Shown piece by piece: positions 1-8,668 of a stretch of DNA of 64,000 bases (position 1 is its first letter; each line of letters starts with the position of its first letter). Source of the stretch: Roseiarcus sp963806935 (GTDB lineage: Bacteria > Pseudomonadota > Alphaproteobacteria > Rhizobiales > Beijerinckiaceae); NCBI GenBank assembly GCA_963806935.1, contig CAWEAT010000004.1, positions 186,001 through 250,000 on the forward strand. The letters are read 5' to 3'. The notes under the pieces are model-generated. The model searched no databases. It was given only the letters and a program-made list of their open reading frames with translations, and was not told the origin of the DNA. Made by a program: the position numbers and the translations under genes.

Positions 1-417
1 GGGAACGTCGAGCGCCTCGCTGAAGCCAAGCGCCCCGCGGTAGCTGTGCCAGAGCCCATAAACGGGATGGATCAAGACGCCGATCGGCGACGGATGAACG
101 GGCTCCGCGCGTCGCGCCCATTGCTGGAACGGCCAGAGCGGCGGGCCGCCGAAGGGGAAGAGCGGCTGCGCGCCAAGATCGCGCGCCAACGCTTCGATGA
201 CGCGCCGGCTCCAGCGGTCGAGCGGGTCGTCGATTCCGTCGCCCGCCTCGGCGCTGGCGGCGAACGAGTTCCAGCCGTCGTGACCGACGAAGCCTGCAAG
301 CACAATCGTGCTGACCGAACCGAGTGCGTCACGCCGCTCGTCGCCAGAAAGGAGGAAGGCGCCGCGTGGAGTAAGGCCCGATTCCATCATCGCGGCGAAA
401 ACTTCGTCGATTGTCAT
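1..417 (-). CDS. Ferredoxin-like conserved protein, N-terminal part (runs off the left edge)
   Basis: Reading the minus strand from an ATG at 417 gives 139 open codons to the window edge, starting MTIDEVFAAMMESGLTPRGA. The stretch includes DPLDRWSRRVIEAL, LFPFGGPPLWPFQQWARRAE and a following HPSPIGVLIHPVYGLWHSYR segment. From memory these resemble the N-terminal half of alphaproteobacterial proteins annotated as 4Fe-4S ferredoxins; the cluster-binding cysteines would lie in the missing C-terminal half, so the assignment is tentative. It lies 71 nt downstream of pgk on the same strand and may be the last gene of the tkt-gap-pgk transcript. Confidence 0.55.
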   Translation of the reverse strand, partial: MTIDEVFAAMMESGLTPRGAFLLSGDERRDALGSVSTIVLAGFVGHDGWNSFAASAEAGDGIDDPLDRWSRRVIEALARDLGAQPLFPFGGPPLWPFQQWARRAEPVHPSPIGVLIHPVYGLWHSYRGALGFSEALDVP

Positions 418-488
418 TCTGACCGCACCGCGTCCGCAAACCCCGCAGCGGCCGGCCCAGGAAGCCTCGCCGCGCGGGTGCGCTGACG

Positions 489-1688
<1,200 letters not shown>

Positions 1689-1777
1689 GCTCGTTTTCCC
1701 GCGAAGGTGAAGTCCGATCGACTGCCTCCCGGCCGCCGCCGAGCCATCAAGGGTCGGCGGCGCGCGGAAGACGACGA

Positions 1778-2791
1778 TCAGATCAGCTTGGACATCGCGA
1801 CCGCCGTGTCCGCCATTCGATTGGAGAAGCCCCATTCGTTGTCGTACCAGGACAGCACGCGCACGAACTTGCCGTCGATCACCTTGGTCTGGTCAAGATG
1901 GAAGACCGACGAGCGGTTGTCGTGATTGAAGTCGGTCGAGACATTCGGCTGGTCGGTATAGCCGAGGACGCCCTTGAGCGGGCCATTGCCGTCGGCAGCG
2001 GCCTTGATCGCGTTGTTGATCTCTTCCTTGCTCGTGTCCCGCTTGGCGACAAACTTGAGGTCGACGACCGAGACGTTCGGCGTCGGCACGCGGATCGCCG
2101 AACCATCGAGCTTGCCCTTGAGCTCAGGTAGCACCAGCCCGACCGCCTTGGCGGCGCCGGTCGTGGTCGGGATCATCGACAGCGCCGCGGCGCGCGAGCG
2201 GTAGAGATCCTTGTGCAGCGTGTCGAGCGTCGGCTGGTCGCCGGTGTAGGAGTGGATCGTTGTCATGAACCCGTGTTCGATGCCGATGGCGTCGTTGAGC
2301 ACCTTGACGACCGGCGCGAGACAATTGGTGGTGCAGGACGCATTCGAGATCACCAGATGGTCCTTGGTGAGTTTGCCGTGGTTGACGCCGTAGACGACGG
2401 TAAGGTCCGCGCCGTCGGACGGCGCCGAGACGATGACGCGCTTAGCCCCCGCCTTCAGATGTGCGGCGGCCTTTTCGCGCGAGGTGAAGATCCCCGTGCA
2501 CTCGAGCACGATATCGACGCCTAGATCCTTATGCGGAAGCAGCGCCGGGTCCTTGATCGCGGTCACTTTCATCTTGTGCCTGCCGACCACGATCGCGTCG
2601 CCCTCGACCTTGACCTCATGCGGAAAGCGTCCATGCACGCTGTCGAACCGCAGGAGGTGGGCGTTGGTCTCGACCGGTCCGAGATCGTTGATCGACACGA
2701 TATCGATGTCGTTCCGCCCCAACTCGATGATCGCGCGCGCCACAAGCCGCCCGATGCGGCCGAAACCATTGATTGCTATCTTGGTGGCCAT
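1778..2791 (-). CDS. gap: Glyceraldehyde-3-phosphate dehydrogenase, type I
   Basis: This NAD(P)-dependent enzyme of glycolysis oxidises and phosphorylates glyceraldehyde 3-phosphate. The 337-aa protein has the N-terminal Rossmann motif INGFGRIGR at residues 7-15. The catalytic signature SNASCTTNCLAP places the active Cys at 153. It ends with the typical WYDNEWGFSNRM segment. The ATG at 2791 is preferred over a TTG six bases upstream because the GAGGAG ribosome-binding site then has a 9-nt spacing instead of 3. It sits between a SAM methyltransferase gene upstream and pgk downstream, all on the minus strand. Confidence 0.97.
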   Translation of the reverse strand: MATKIAINGFGRIGRLVARAIIELGRNDIDIVSINDLGPVETNAHLLRFDSVHGRFPHEVKVEGDAIVVGRHKMKVTAIKDPALLPHKDLGVDIVLECTGIFTSREKAAAHLKAGAKRVIVSAPSDGADLTVVYGVNHGKLTKDHLVISNASCTTNCLAPVVKVLNDAIGIEHGFMTTIHSYTGDQPTLDTLHKDLYRSRAAALSMIPTTTGAAKAVGLVLPELKGKLDGSAIRVPTPNVSVVDLKFVAKRDTSKEEINNAIKAAADGNGPLKGVLGYTDQPNVSTDFNHDNRSSVFHLDQTKVIDGKFVRVLSWYDNEWGFSNRMADTAVAMSKLI

Positions 2792-2955
2792 CCCCAATTT
2801 CTCCTCTCACCAACCAGGCATCGCCTGGCCGCCAACGAAGCCGCGCTTTTGTCCGATCCGGCGTCCGAAGTCTACAGCCTAGCGGTAAAATGGGCGTTTC
2901 CTTTGATTTACCGCAATCGCCCACGTCGTTCGGCGGGGCGGGAAACCATCGCAAA

Positions 2956-3768
2956 CTAAACTGCGGCCCATACCTGGACCATTCGGGGAAGAGCGACCAG
3001 CGTCGAGCGGTCATCGGCAAAAGCGTTGAGCCGCTCCGTGAGCGCGTCTATCTCGTCTAACTCAGCGAGGCCATAGCGCAGGAGGGAGCTGCGGATCATA
3101 TCCATCGTGACGGCGGTCAGCCGCTTCTCGGGCCCGGCGGCGTGGACGGGCTGGAATACTCGCCAGCGCGCCTGCAGCTCGGCGGCGAGCGCGACCACGG
3201 GCAGGCGGCGGCCGAGGTTCGCATCGCCTCCGCCGCGGCGCACCGCCTCCGTATAGAGCGCCTGATAGCGGTCTTGCGCCGCTTCGGCGGGAAAACAATA
3301 GGCGCCTGACATATCGATATCCTCGACGGCGATGCGTCCGCCCGGCGCGAGCATGGCCTTGAGCCGGCCGAGGACCTGCTCGGGCTCGCTCACATGCGAC
3401 AGAAGAAAGCGCGCATGAATGAAGGAGAACGGGCCGCCTTCGAAGTGATGGGCGTCGGCGGTTTCAAATTCGACCGTCCGTACGCCTGCCTTCCGCGCGT
3501 CGTCGCGCGCAAGCTCGAGCACATGCGGATCGAAATCGATGCCGAGAACATGACCCTCGGGCCCGACGATCTCAGCCATGTCGAGCGCGACATGACCGCC
3601 GCCGCAGCCAACGTCGAGGACCCGGTCGCCGCGCTTGAGCCCGGCGTCTTCAAGGAGCAGCCGGGTTGTCTCGCGCATGATGTCAGAGAGCAGGTCAAGC
3701 CTCCGCTTCCCGTCCTCGCCGCCGGCGATCGCATAAGTGTGCGGCGCGGCGCCGCTCCGACTGGCCAA
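2956..3768 (-). CDS. Class I SAM-dependent methyltransferase
   Basis: The protein (about 270 aa) has the class I Rossmann SAM-binding motif VLDVGCGGGHVALDMAE near residues 50-66. An acidic ribose-contacting residue follows in GIDFDPHVLE, and the post-motif LAPGGRIAVEDIDMSG is present. The substrate is unknown. It lies between tkt (58 nt upstream) and gap (164 nt downstream) on the same strand, an unusual guest in this cluster. The start is uncertain: I chose the TTG at 3768, preceded by GGGAGCGGGAG, because earlier starts would overlap tkt and the next ATG removes helices before the motif. The C-terminal half is variable and gives no specificity. Confidence 0.8.
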   Translation of the reverse strand: MASRSGAAPHTYAIAGGEDGKRRLDLLSDIMRETTRLLLEDAGLKRGDRVLDVGCGGGHVALDMAEIVGPEGHVLGIDFDPHVLELARDDARKAGVRTVEFETADAHHFEGGPFSFIHARFLLSHVSEPEQVLGRLKAMLAPGGRIAVEDIDMSGAYCFPAEAAQDRYQALYTEAVRRGGGDANLGRRLPVVALAAELQARWRVFQPVHAAGPEKRLTAVTMDMIRSSLLRYGLAELDEIDALTERLNAFADDRSTLVALPRMVQVWAAV

Positions 3769-3826
3769 GCTCCCGCTCCCATTACAAACGCCAGCGCGCG
3801 GGCGGAAACCCGCGTCCAGACGACGC

Positions 3827-5821
3827 TCAGGCCTTGAGCCTGGCCATCGCCGCCTCGACAACCGCTTCCGGAGTGATGCCGAAATGCTGGAAGACGGCTT
3901 TATACGGCCCGCTTTCGCCGAAGCTGTGCATGCCGATGAACGGCCCATCGCCGATGATCGCGTCCCAGCCAAATCTCACCGCCGCCTCGACGCCGACCTT
4001 AACCTTGGCCGACCCGATGACCGAGCGGCGATAGTCCTCTGGTTGTTCGAAGAACGCCGGAAAGCACGGCAAAGAGACGACCCTGGCCGCGACTCCTTTC
4101 GCCTTCAGCTGCGCCTGCGCGGCCATCGCAAGAGAAACCTCCGAGCCGGAGGCGAAGATCGACACCTGAGCCTCGCCCGAAGCGGGAGAAATCTCGTAGC
4201 CGCCGCGCGCGCAGAGGTTCTCCGCCACATGGGTGGTCCGTACCGCCGGCAGGCCCTGCCGGGTCAGCGCGAGGATCGAAGGCGAATGCTCGTGCTTGAG
4301 CGCGGCCTGCCAGCACTCGACGGTCTCGATGCTGTCAGCCGGGCGCCAGATATAGAAGTTCGGCATCGCTCGCATCGCCGCCAGATGCTCAACCGGCTGA
4401 TGGGTCGGGCCATCCTCGCCGAGGCCGATCGAATCGTGGGTGAAGACATGCGTGACCCTGATTCTCATCAGCGCGGCGATTCTGAGCGAGGGTCGGCAAT
4501 AGTCGGTGAAGCAGAAGAACGACGCCCCGGAAGGGATGAAGCCGCCGTGCACGGCGATGCCATTGCACGCCGCCGCCATCCCGTGCTCGCGGATGCCAAA
4601 GTGGATGTAACGGCCGGAGAAGTCGTCGGGCGTGATTTCCTTCTCGTCCTTGAACTTGGTGTTGTTGGACGGGGTCAAGTCGGCCGAGCTTGTGATGAGC
4701 TCCGGCACGGCCGCCCCGATGACGTTGAGCGCCGCCTCGCCGGCCTTGCGGGTCGCGAGTTCGGGCTTTTCGTCGGCAAGCTTCTTCTTATAGGCGTCGA
4801 TGACCTTGTCGAGGTCCTTCGGCAACTCGCCGCGCTGGCGGCGCTCGAACTCGGCGCGCTGGTCGGGCGCGAGCGCGGCGAGCGCGGCCCGCCATTGGTC
4901 GCTCTTCGCCTTGCCCTTGGGCCCAACCGCGCGCCATGCGGCCAGAATGTCATCGGGAATGACGAACGGCTCGTAGGCCCAGTTCAGCGCCTTGCGCGCG
5001 CCCGCGACCTCGGACGCCCCCTGCGCGTCACTATGCGCCTTGCTGGTCCCCGCGTGCGTGGGCAGGCCAAAGCCGATTGTCGTCTTGCAGGCGATCATGG
5101 TCGGCCGGTCGGATCTCTGCGCCGCGTGGATGGCGTCGAGAATCGCCTTGGGGTCGTGGCCGTCGATATGGACCGAATTCCAGCCAGCCGACTGGAAACG
5201 TGCGACCTGGTCGATGTTGTCGGCGAGGACCGGGACGTGTCCGTCGATCGAGATCCCGTTGTTGTCCCAGAAAACAATGAGCTTGTTGAGTCTGAGATGG
5301 CCGGCGATGCCGATCGCCTCCTGGCTCACCCCTTCCATCAAATCGCCGTCGGAGGCGATCACATAGGTATGGTGGTCGACGACGCTGGGGAAACGCGCGG
5401 CCAGCATCCGTTCGGCGATCGCCATGCCGACCGCGGTCGAAATCCCCTGCCCCAGCGGGCCAGTCGTCGTCTCCACGCCCGGCGCGCACCAATACTCGGG
5501 ATGCCCCGGCGTCCTCGAACCCACCTGCCGAAACTGCTTGAGGTCGTCGATGGTCAGCGCTTTGGGGCCACCGACGCCAGTCAGATAGAGCAGGCTATAC
5601 AACAGCATGCAGCCGTGGCCGGCGGATAGGACGAACCTGTCGCGATCGGGCCAATGCGCGTCGGCCGCGTCGAACTTCAGGACGTCGCGCCAAAGCACCG
5701 TCGCGACATCGGCCATGCCCATCGGCAGGCCAGGGTGGCCACTCTTGGCTTTCTCGACCGCATCGAGGGAGAGAAACCGGATCGCGTTCGCCATTGCGTC
5801 ATGAGATACGCTCGTCGCCAT
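3827..5821 (-). CDS. tkt: Transketolase
   Basis: This thiamine-diphosphate enzyme transfers two-carbon ketol units in the pentose phosphate and Calvin pathways. The 664-aa length is typical. The N-terminal domain has SGHPGLPMGMAD at about residues 27-38. The ThDP-pyrophosphate loop shows as DGDLMEGVSQEA with WDNNGISIDG downstream. The middle domain has FGIREHGMAAACNGIA with the catalytic Glu, and the C-terminal domain follows. The ATG at 5821 has GAGGAG seven bases upstream. It appears to be the first gene of a minus-strand run with the methyltransferase, gap and pgk. It is divergent from the DUF4164-zapA pair. Confidence 0.96.
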   Translation of the reverse strand: MATSVSHDAMANAIRFLSLDAVEKAKSGHPGLPMGMADVATVLWRDVLKFDAADAHWPDRDRFVLSAGHGCMLLYSLLYLTGVGGPKALTIDDLKQFRQVGSRTPGHPEYWCAPGVETTTGPLGQGISTAVGMAIAERMLAARFPSVVDHHTYVIASDGDLMEGVSQEAIGIAGHLRLNKLIVFWDNNGISIDGHVPVLADNIDQVARFQSAGWNSVHIDGHDPKAILDAIHAAQRSDRPTMIACKTTIGFGLPTHAGTSKAHSDAQGASEVAGARKALNWAYEPFVIPDDILAAWRAVGPKGKAKSDQWRAALAALAPDQRAEFERRQRGELPKDLDKVIDAYKKKLADEKPELATRKAGEAALNVIGAAVPELITSSADLTPSNNTKFKDEKEITPDDFSGRYIHFGIREHGMAAACNGIAVHGGFIPSGASFFCFTDYCRPSLRIAALMRIRVTHVFTHDSIGLGEDGPTHQPVEHLAAMRAMPNFYIWRPADSIETVECWQAALKHEHSPSILALTRQGLPAVRTTHVAENLCARGGYEISPASGEAQVSIFASGSEVSLAMAAQAQLKAKGVAARVVSLPCFPAFFEQPEDYRRSVIGSAKVKVGVEAAVRFGWDAIIGDGPFIGMHSFGESGPYKAVFQHFGITPEAVVEAAMARLKA

Positions 5822-6009
5822 CGGGGTCTCCTCGTAGTTCTGACGTGGGGGTCCTTGCGGTCCCGGGCCCGGACCGCGCCGAACGGCCCGCCTGGGCGGG
5901 CGCCCATCCCTCAGATAGGGACCGGCGCACGAACCTGTCAATTACTTGAACTCCGATTGCGACCGTGCGTTGACGCCCCGTTCAAGCATCGCGTAAACAA
6001 AGCGTGACA

Positions 6010-6315
6010 ATGGACGGAAGCAAAACCTCCTTGGAGGCGGTTGAGAAATCGCTCAAACGTCTCGCCTCGGCGATCGACGCGGTCGAGTTGGCGGCCGACC
6101 GGCGGATGCGTCACGACGATGCGCGCGCAACCGAGCAGGAAGAATACGCGCTGATGCAGGACGACCGCTCGCGGCTCGCGGTCGAACTCGACGCCGCGGC
6201 CGACCGGTCGCGGAAGCTCGAATCCGCCAACAGCGAAGCGGCGAAGCGGCTCGCCCATGCCGCTCAGGCGATCGAGCGCATTCTCGGCCGGCTCGAGCCG
6301 GAGGCGGGCTCTTAA
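6010..6315 (+). CDS. DUF4164 family coiled-coil protein
   Basis: This is a 101-aa, charged, Ala/Glu/Arg-rich protein predicted to be almost entirely helical coiled coil (for example AATEQ- and SANSEAAKRLAHAAQAIER-type heptads). No catalytic residues are seen. Small coiled-coil proteins of this kind (DUF4164) sit directly upstream of zapA in many Hyphomicrobiales, so a cell-division link is inferred from position only. It ends 29 nt before zapA and is probably cotranscribed. ATG 6010 was chosen; a GTG two codons upstream is an alternative and neither has a strong ribosome-binding site. Confidence 0.75.
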   Translation: MDGSKTSLEAVEKSLKRLASAIDAVELAADRRMRHDDARATEQEEYALMQDDRSRLAVELDAAADRSRKLESANSEAAKRLAHAAQAIERILGRLEPEAGS

Positions 6316-6344
6316 GGCCCGCCCTGCACGGAAAGGCGCGCGGA

Positions 6345-6680
6345 ATGGCTCAGGTATCGCTCACGATCGACGGCCGAAAGTACCGCGTGGCTTGCAACGA
6401 AGGTGAAGAAGCCCGCCTCGAATCACTCGCTGGCGTGATCGATGACAAGATCGGCGAAATGCGCAAGGCGTTCGGCGAGATCGGCGACCAGCGCCTCGTC
6501 ATCATGGCCGCGCTCACCATCGCCGACAATCTGGCCGAAGCGCGCGACCAGGTAGCGGCCGAGCGTGAGCGCTCCAACGCCGCCGAGGAGCGCGCACAAG
6601 CCATCGCCTCAAGCCTCGACAAGCTCGGTTTGCGGCTCGAATCGCTCGCGCACCGGCTTTCGGGGAGCGCGGAGGCTTGA
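6345..6680 (+). CDS. zapA: Cell division protein ZapA
   Basis: ZapA binds FtsZ and bundles protofilaments at the division ring. The 111-aa protein starts with the family N-terminal beta-hairpin domain (VSLTIDGRKYRVACNEGEE, then LESLAGVIDDKIGEMR). It continues with MAALTIADNLAEARD and a long C-terminal coiled coil, as expected. It follows the DUF4164 gene closely. In many proteobacteria 6S RNA and the 5-formyltetrahydrofolate cyclo-ligase gene follow zapA; here that neighbourhood is replaced by a marR remnant and an IS110-family element, so the local order has been rearranged. Confidence 0.92.
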   Translation: MAQVSLTIDGRKYRVACNEGEEARLESLAGVIDDKIGEMRKAFGEIGDQRLVIMAALTIADNLAEARDQVAAERERSNAAEERAQAIASSLDKLGLRLESLAHRLSGSAEA

Positions 6681-6727
6681 GCGGCGGAGACGGCGAGAGC
6701 GACTTCCCTCGCCTCTCATGCGGGCAA

Positions 6728-6804
6728 TGACATTTCTTCCTACCTGTCGCTTGCTGGCAATGCGGGTATATGCCCGCGCCATGGATACCCTCTGCTACTG
6801 CGCA
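6728..6804 (+). repeat. Left copy of a 77-bp marR promoter/5'-end duplication
   Basis: This segment and 8173-8249 align over their whole length with only a few substitutions and one compensating single-base gap on each side. Each copy holds a promoter, a GGGTA/TRCCC palindrome, a start codon and the first eight codons of a MarR-type protein (MDTLCYCA here, MGTLCYCA on the right). The two copies bracket the IS110-family element almost exactly: the left copy ends 7 nt before its inverted repeat. IS110-family elements are not known to make long target duplications. Confidence 0.85.
6762..6777 (+). promoter_or_regulatory. MarR-type operator candidate, left copy
   Basis: GCGGGTATATGCCCGC is a near-perfect palindrome. 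The same site occurs at 8206-8221 before marR, and a variant, GGGTATCTACCC, at 8641-8652 before the MFS gene. In this copy the TATATG inside the palindrome would be the -10 hexamer, with CTGTCG 17 bp upstream as the -35. Binding by the neighbouring MarR protein is inferred. Confidence 0.55.
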
Positions 6805-6810
6805 GGATGA
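6781..6810 (+). pseudogene. Remnant of a second marR-like gene (first nine codons)
   Basis: The frame reads MDTLCYCAG and then stops at TGA. The first eight codons match the start of the intact marR gene at 8226 (MGTLCYCA), including the Cys-Tyr-Cys. Homology ends where the IS110-family element begins. It is best explained as the 5' stub of a paralogous marR gene whose remainder was lost when the element inserted or when two loci recombined. It is not expected to make a functional protein. Confidence 0.6.
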
Positions 6811-6885
6811 GGTGGACGGCCCCGCCCAAACGGCATGAAGTGCCAAAGCGTGGTCGCTGGCGCGCCACAAACGGGGAGGCCGTCC

Positions 6886-7904
6886 ATGGATGAGTTTATC
6901 AGAGTTGGCGTCGATTTGGGCAAAGGCTATTTTCAGATTCATGCGGTCACGGGGGCCGCTGCGGTCAGTCGCAAGTTGAGCCGGCCGAAGGTGCGGACTT
7001 TCTCGCCCGGCTCGCCCCCTGCCGCATCGGCATGGAGGCTTGCGGATCGGCCCATTATTGGGCGCGCGAGCTTGCCGCGATGGGGCACGAGGTCGTGCTG
7101 ATGGCGCCGGCCTACATCAAGCCCTATGTCAAGCGGGGCAAGAACGATGCGCTCGATGCGGCGGCGATCTGTGAGGCGATGTCGCGCCCCGACATGCGGT
7201 TCGTGCCGATCAAGAGCGCCGATCAGCAAGCCGTGCTGATGCTTCACAAGACCCGCGAGTTGCTGGTCAAGCAGCGGACGATGAGCGTCAATGCGCTGCG
7301 CGGGCATCTCTCGGAGTTCGGCCTCGTCGTCGCCAAGGGCATCAGCCGCGTCGGCGAGCTGCTCGAACTGGCCGACAGCGACGGAACTTTGCCGCAAGAG
7401 GCCAGAGAGATGGCGAAGCTGCTCGCCTCCCATCTCGAAGGGCTCGATCGATCGATCGACGCCGCGGAGAAAAGGATCGCCGCCACCAATCGGAGAAGCC
7501 CGACGGGTCAGTTGCTCGATCGGGTTCCCGGCGTCGGCCCGCTGATCGCCTCGGTGATCGCCGCCAGCGTCCCCGACCCGGGAGCGTTCAAGTCGGGACG
7601 CGACTTCGCGGCCTGGCTGGGGCTGACGCCAAAGCAGAACTCGAGCGGCGGCAAGGCGAAGCTCGGCGCCATCACCAAGCAGGGCAATCGATACATTCGC
7701 AAGATGCTGGTTGTCGGCTGCACCTCGGCGCTGCGCGTCGCCGGCAAACGCAAAGGCGCTCTCGCCGACTGGATCGCCGCGTTGCGGGCGCGAAAGCCGG
7801 AGCGCCTGGTCGCGGTGGCGCTCGCCAACAAGCTGGCGAGAATCTGCTGGGCGATCATGACCACCGGCGAGGACTTCCGCCAGGAGATGTTCGCCAGAGC
7901 GTAG
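6886..7904 (+). pseudogene. IS110-family transposase, frameshifted
   Basis: The N-terminal RuvC-like part starts at ATG 6886 after GGGGAGG and reads MDEFIRVGVDLGKGYFQIHA, with the first catalytic Asp. Around 6991-6998 the frame must change by one base: the expected KVRDFLARLAPCRIGMEACG is in another frame from the N terminus. The rest is open to 7904, with the Glu in GMEACGSAHYWA, the Asp pair in KNDALDAAAICEA, and the C-terminal Tnp2 domain VPGVGPLIASVIAA with the serine-containing KQNSSGGKAKLG. One missing base explains the break. Unless this is a sequencing error the element cannot move on its own. Confidence 0.85.
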
Positions 7905-8157
7905 AGCGAAAGGCGATCGGAAGAGCCACTGCTTTTTAGGAGTTTGGCGAGCGCAACGAGACGTGATGAACGACATGGCCGCCACCGAAGCCGAGGACAA
8001 CCCGTGAAACGTCATGAGCGCAAAGCTCGCCGCAATGATCGGGACCAAGGCCGTCGGACTTCATCAGGGCCAGCGGCCAAATGCGCCGCGCCAAAAGGCC
8101 GGACATATGACCGCAGCCGACCAAGCCGTTCACACCATCAAAAAACGCTTGCCAACC
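7905..8157 (+). ncRNA. Candidate guide (bridge/seek) RNA region of the IS1111-type element
   Basis: This is the 253-nt non-coding stretch between the transposase stop and the right inverted repeat. In IS1111-subgroup elements the structured guide RNA that pairs with both target and element ends is encoded downstream of the transposase, which is where this long stretch lies. I did not fold it or define the pairing loops. The call rests on position and subgroup assignment only. Confidence 0.35.
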
Positions 8158-8172
8158 GGGGCCGTCCACATA

Positions 8173-8249
8173 TGACGTTCTTCCTACTTGTCGCTTGCTG
8201 GCAATGCGGGTATATGCCCGTGCCAATGGGTACCCTCTGCTACTGCGCC
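8173..8249 (+). repeat. Right copy of the 77-bp marR promoter/5'-end duplication
   Basis: This is the partner of 6728-6804. It begins 3 nt after the right inverted repeat of the IS110-family element and contains the functional promoter, operator and first eight codons of the intact marR gene. Differences from the left copy include C to T in the -35 region and one base gained just before the ATG, so the copies have diverged and are not a fresh duplication. Confidence 0.85.
8188..8221 (+). promoter_or_regulatory. marR promoter with overlapping palindromic operator
   Basis: TTGTCG at 8188-8193 and TATATG at 8211-8216 are separated by 17 bp and fit a sigma-70-type promoter. The -10 sits inside the palindrome GCGGGTATATGCCCG (8206-8220). 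Transcription would start within a few bases of the marR ATG at 8226, so the message would be leaderless or nearly so. Autorepression by MarR binding over the -10 is inferred. Confidence 0.6.
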
Positions 8250-8624
8250 GCGGTTCGGACCGCGGCGCGCAAGACCACGGCGCTCTACGACGCTGCCTTG
8301 GCGCCGGCGAGCGTCACCCTTGCGCAATATAGCCTCATGCGACGGATCGAGCGCGCCGGAACGGTGTCGCTGACCCAGCTCGGGCGCCTCGCGGAGCTCG
8401 ACCGTTCGACGGTCGGACGAAACGTGAAGGCGCTTGAAGGCCTCGGGTTTGTGCGCCTGGGCTCAGCCGAGGATCAGCGCGAGGCGGCGGTGAGCCTGAC
8501 CCCGGCCGGGACCGGCGCGCTGGAGCGCGCCGCTCCGCTTTGGCGCGAAGCCCAGCGGCGGGTCGAAACCACGCTGGGCGCAAGCGAGGTTGCGCGGCTA
8601 CTGACGCTCGCGAACAGTCTCTGA
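8226..8624 (+). CDS. MarR family transcriptional regulator
   Basis: The protein is 132 aa with the MarR winged-helix layout: an N-terminal dimerisation helix (CYCAAVRTAARKTTALYDAA), then LAQYSLMRRIERAG, the recognition-helix region LTQLGRLAELDRSTVGRNVKALEGLGFV, the wing SAEDQREAAVSLTPAG, and a C-terminal helix. The Cys-Tyr-Cys at residues 5-7 is a possible redox or ligand site but is not proven. A start at ATG 8214 would add four residues; 8226 aligns with the start of the left-hand remnant. It lies 44 nt upstream of the MFS transporter gene, which has a similar palindrome, so it probably represses itself and the transporter. Confidence 0.88.
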   Translation: MGTLCYCAAVRTAARKTTALYDAALAPASVTLAQYSLMRRIERAGTVSLTQLGRLAELDRSTVGRNVKALEGLGFVRLGSAEDQREAAVSLTPAGTGALERAAPLWREAQRRVETTLGASEVARLLTLANSL

Positions 8625-8640
8625 TTTTTTTACGGAATAC

Positions 8641-8652
8641 GGGTATCTACCC
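8641..8652 (+). promoter_or_regulatory. Operator candidate upstream of the MFS gene
   Basis: GGGTATCTACCC has perfect five-base arms (GGGTA/TACCC) around TC and matches the GGGTA-N2-TRCCC pattern found twice upstream of marR sequences. TATCTA inside it could serve as a weak -10. A GGGAG ribosome-binding site follows at 8658-8662, six bases before the MFS start codon. Confidence 0.55.
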
Positions 8653-8668
8653 ACAATGGGAGTTCAAC

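Larger units (their letters stand above)
6812..8169 (+). mobile_element. IS110-family element, IS1111 subgroup
   Basis: The element has a DEDD-type transposase gene (6886-7904, frameshifted) and 12-bp terminal or subterminal inverted repeats: GTGGACGGCCCC at 6812-6823 and its reverse complement GGGGCCGTCCAC at 8158-8169. Short subterminal inverted repeats and a long non-coding stretch downstream of the transposase (about 265 nt) rather than upstream (about 70 nt) are characteristic of the IS1111 subgroup. The exact ends may lie a few bases outside the repeats. No short target duplication is evident, as expected for the family. Confidence 0.8.

Noticed and set aside
3737..5629. 630-codon open frame antisense to tkt
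   Set aside because: It lies entirely opposite a clear transketolase gene and has Arg/Gly/Asp-rich composition typical of GC-rich antisense frames.
6681..6890. 6S RNA gene after zapA
   Set aside because: The available sequence is too short and is taken up by the marR promoter copy and the IS end; no 6S-like long hairpin was seen.
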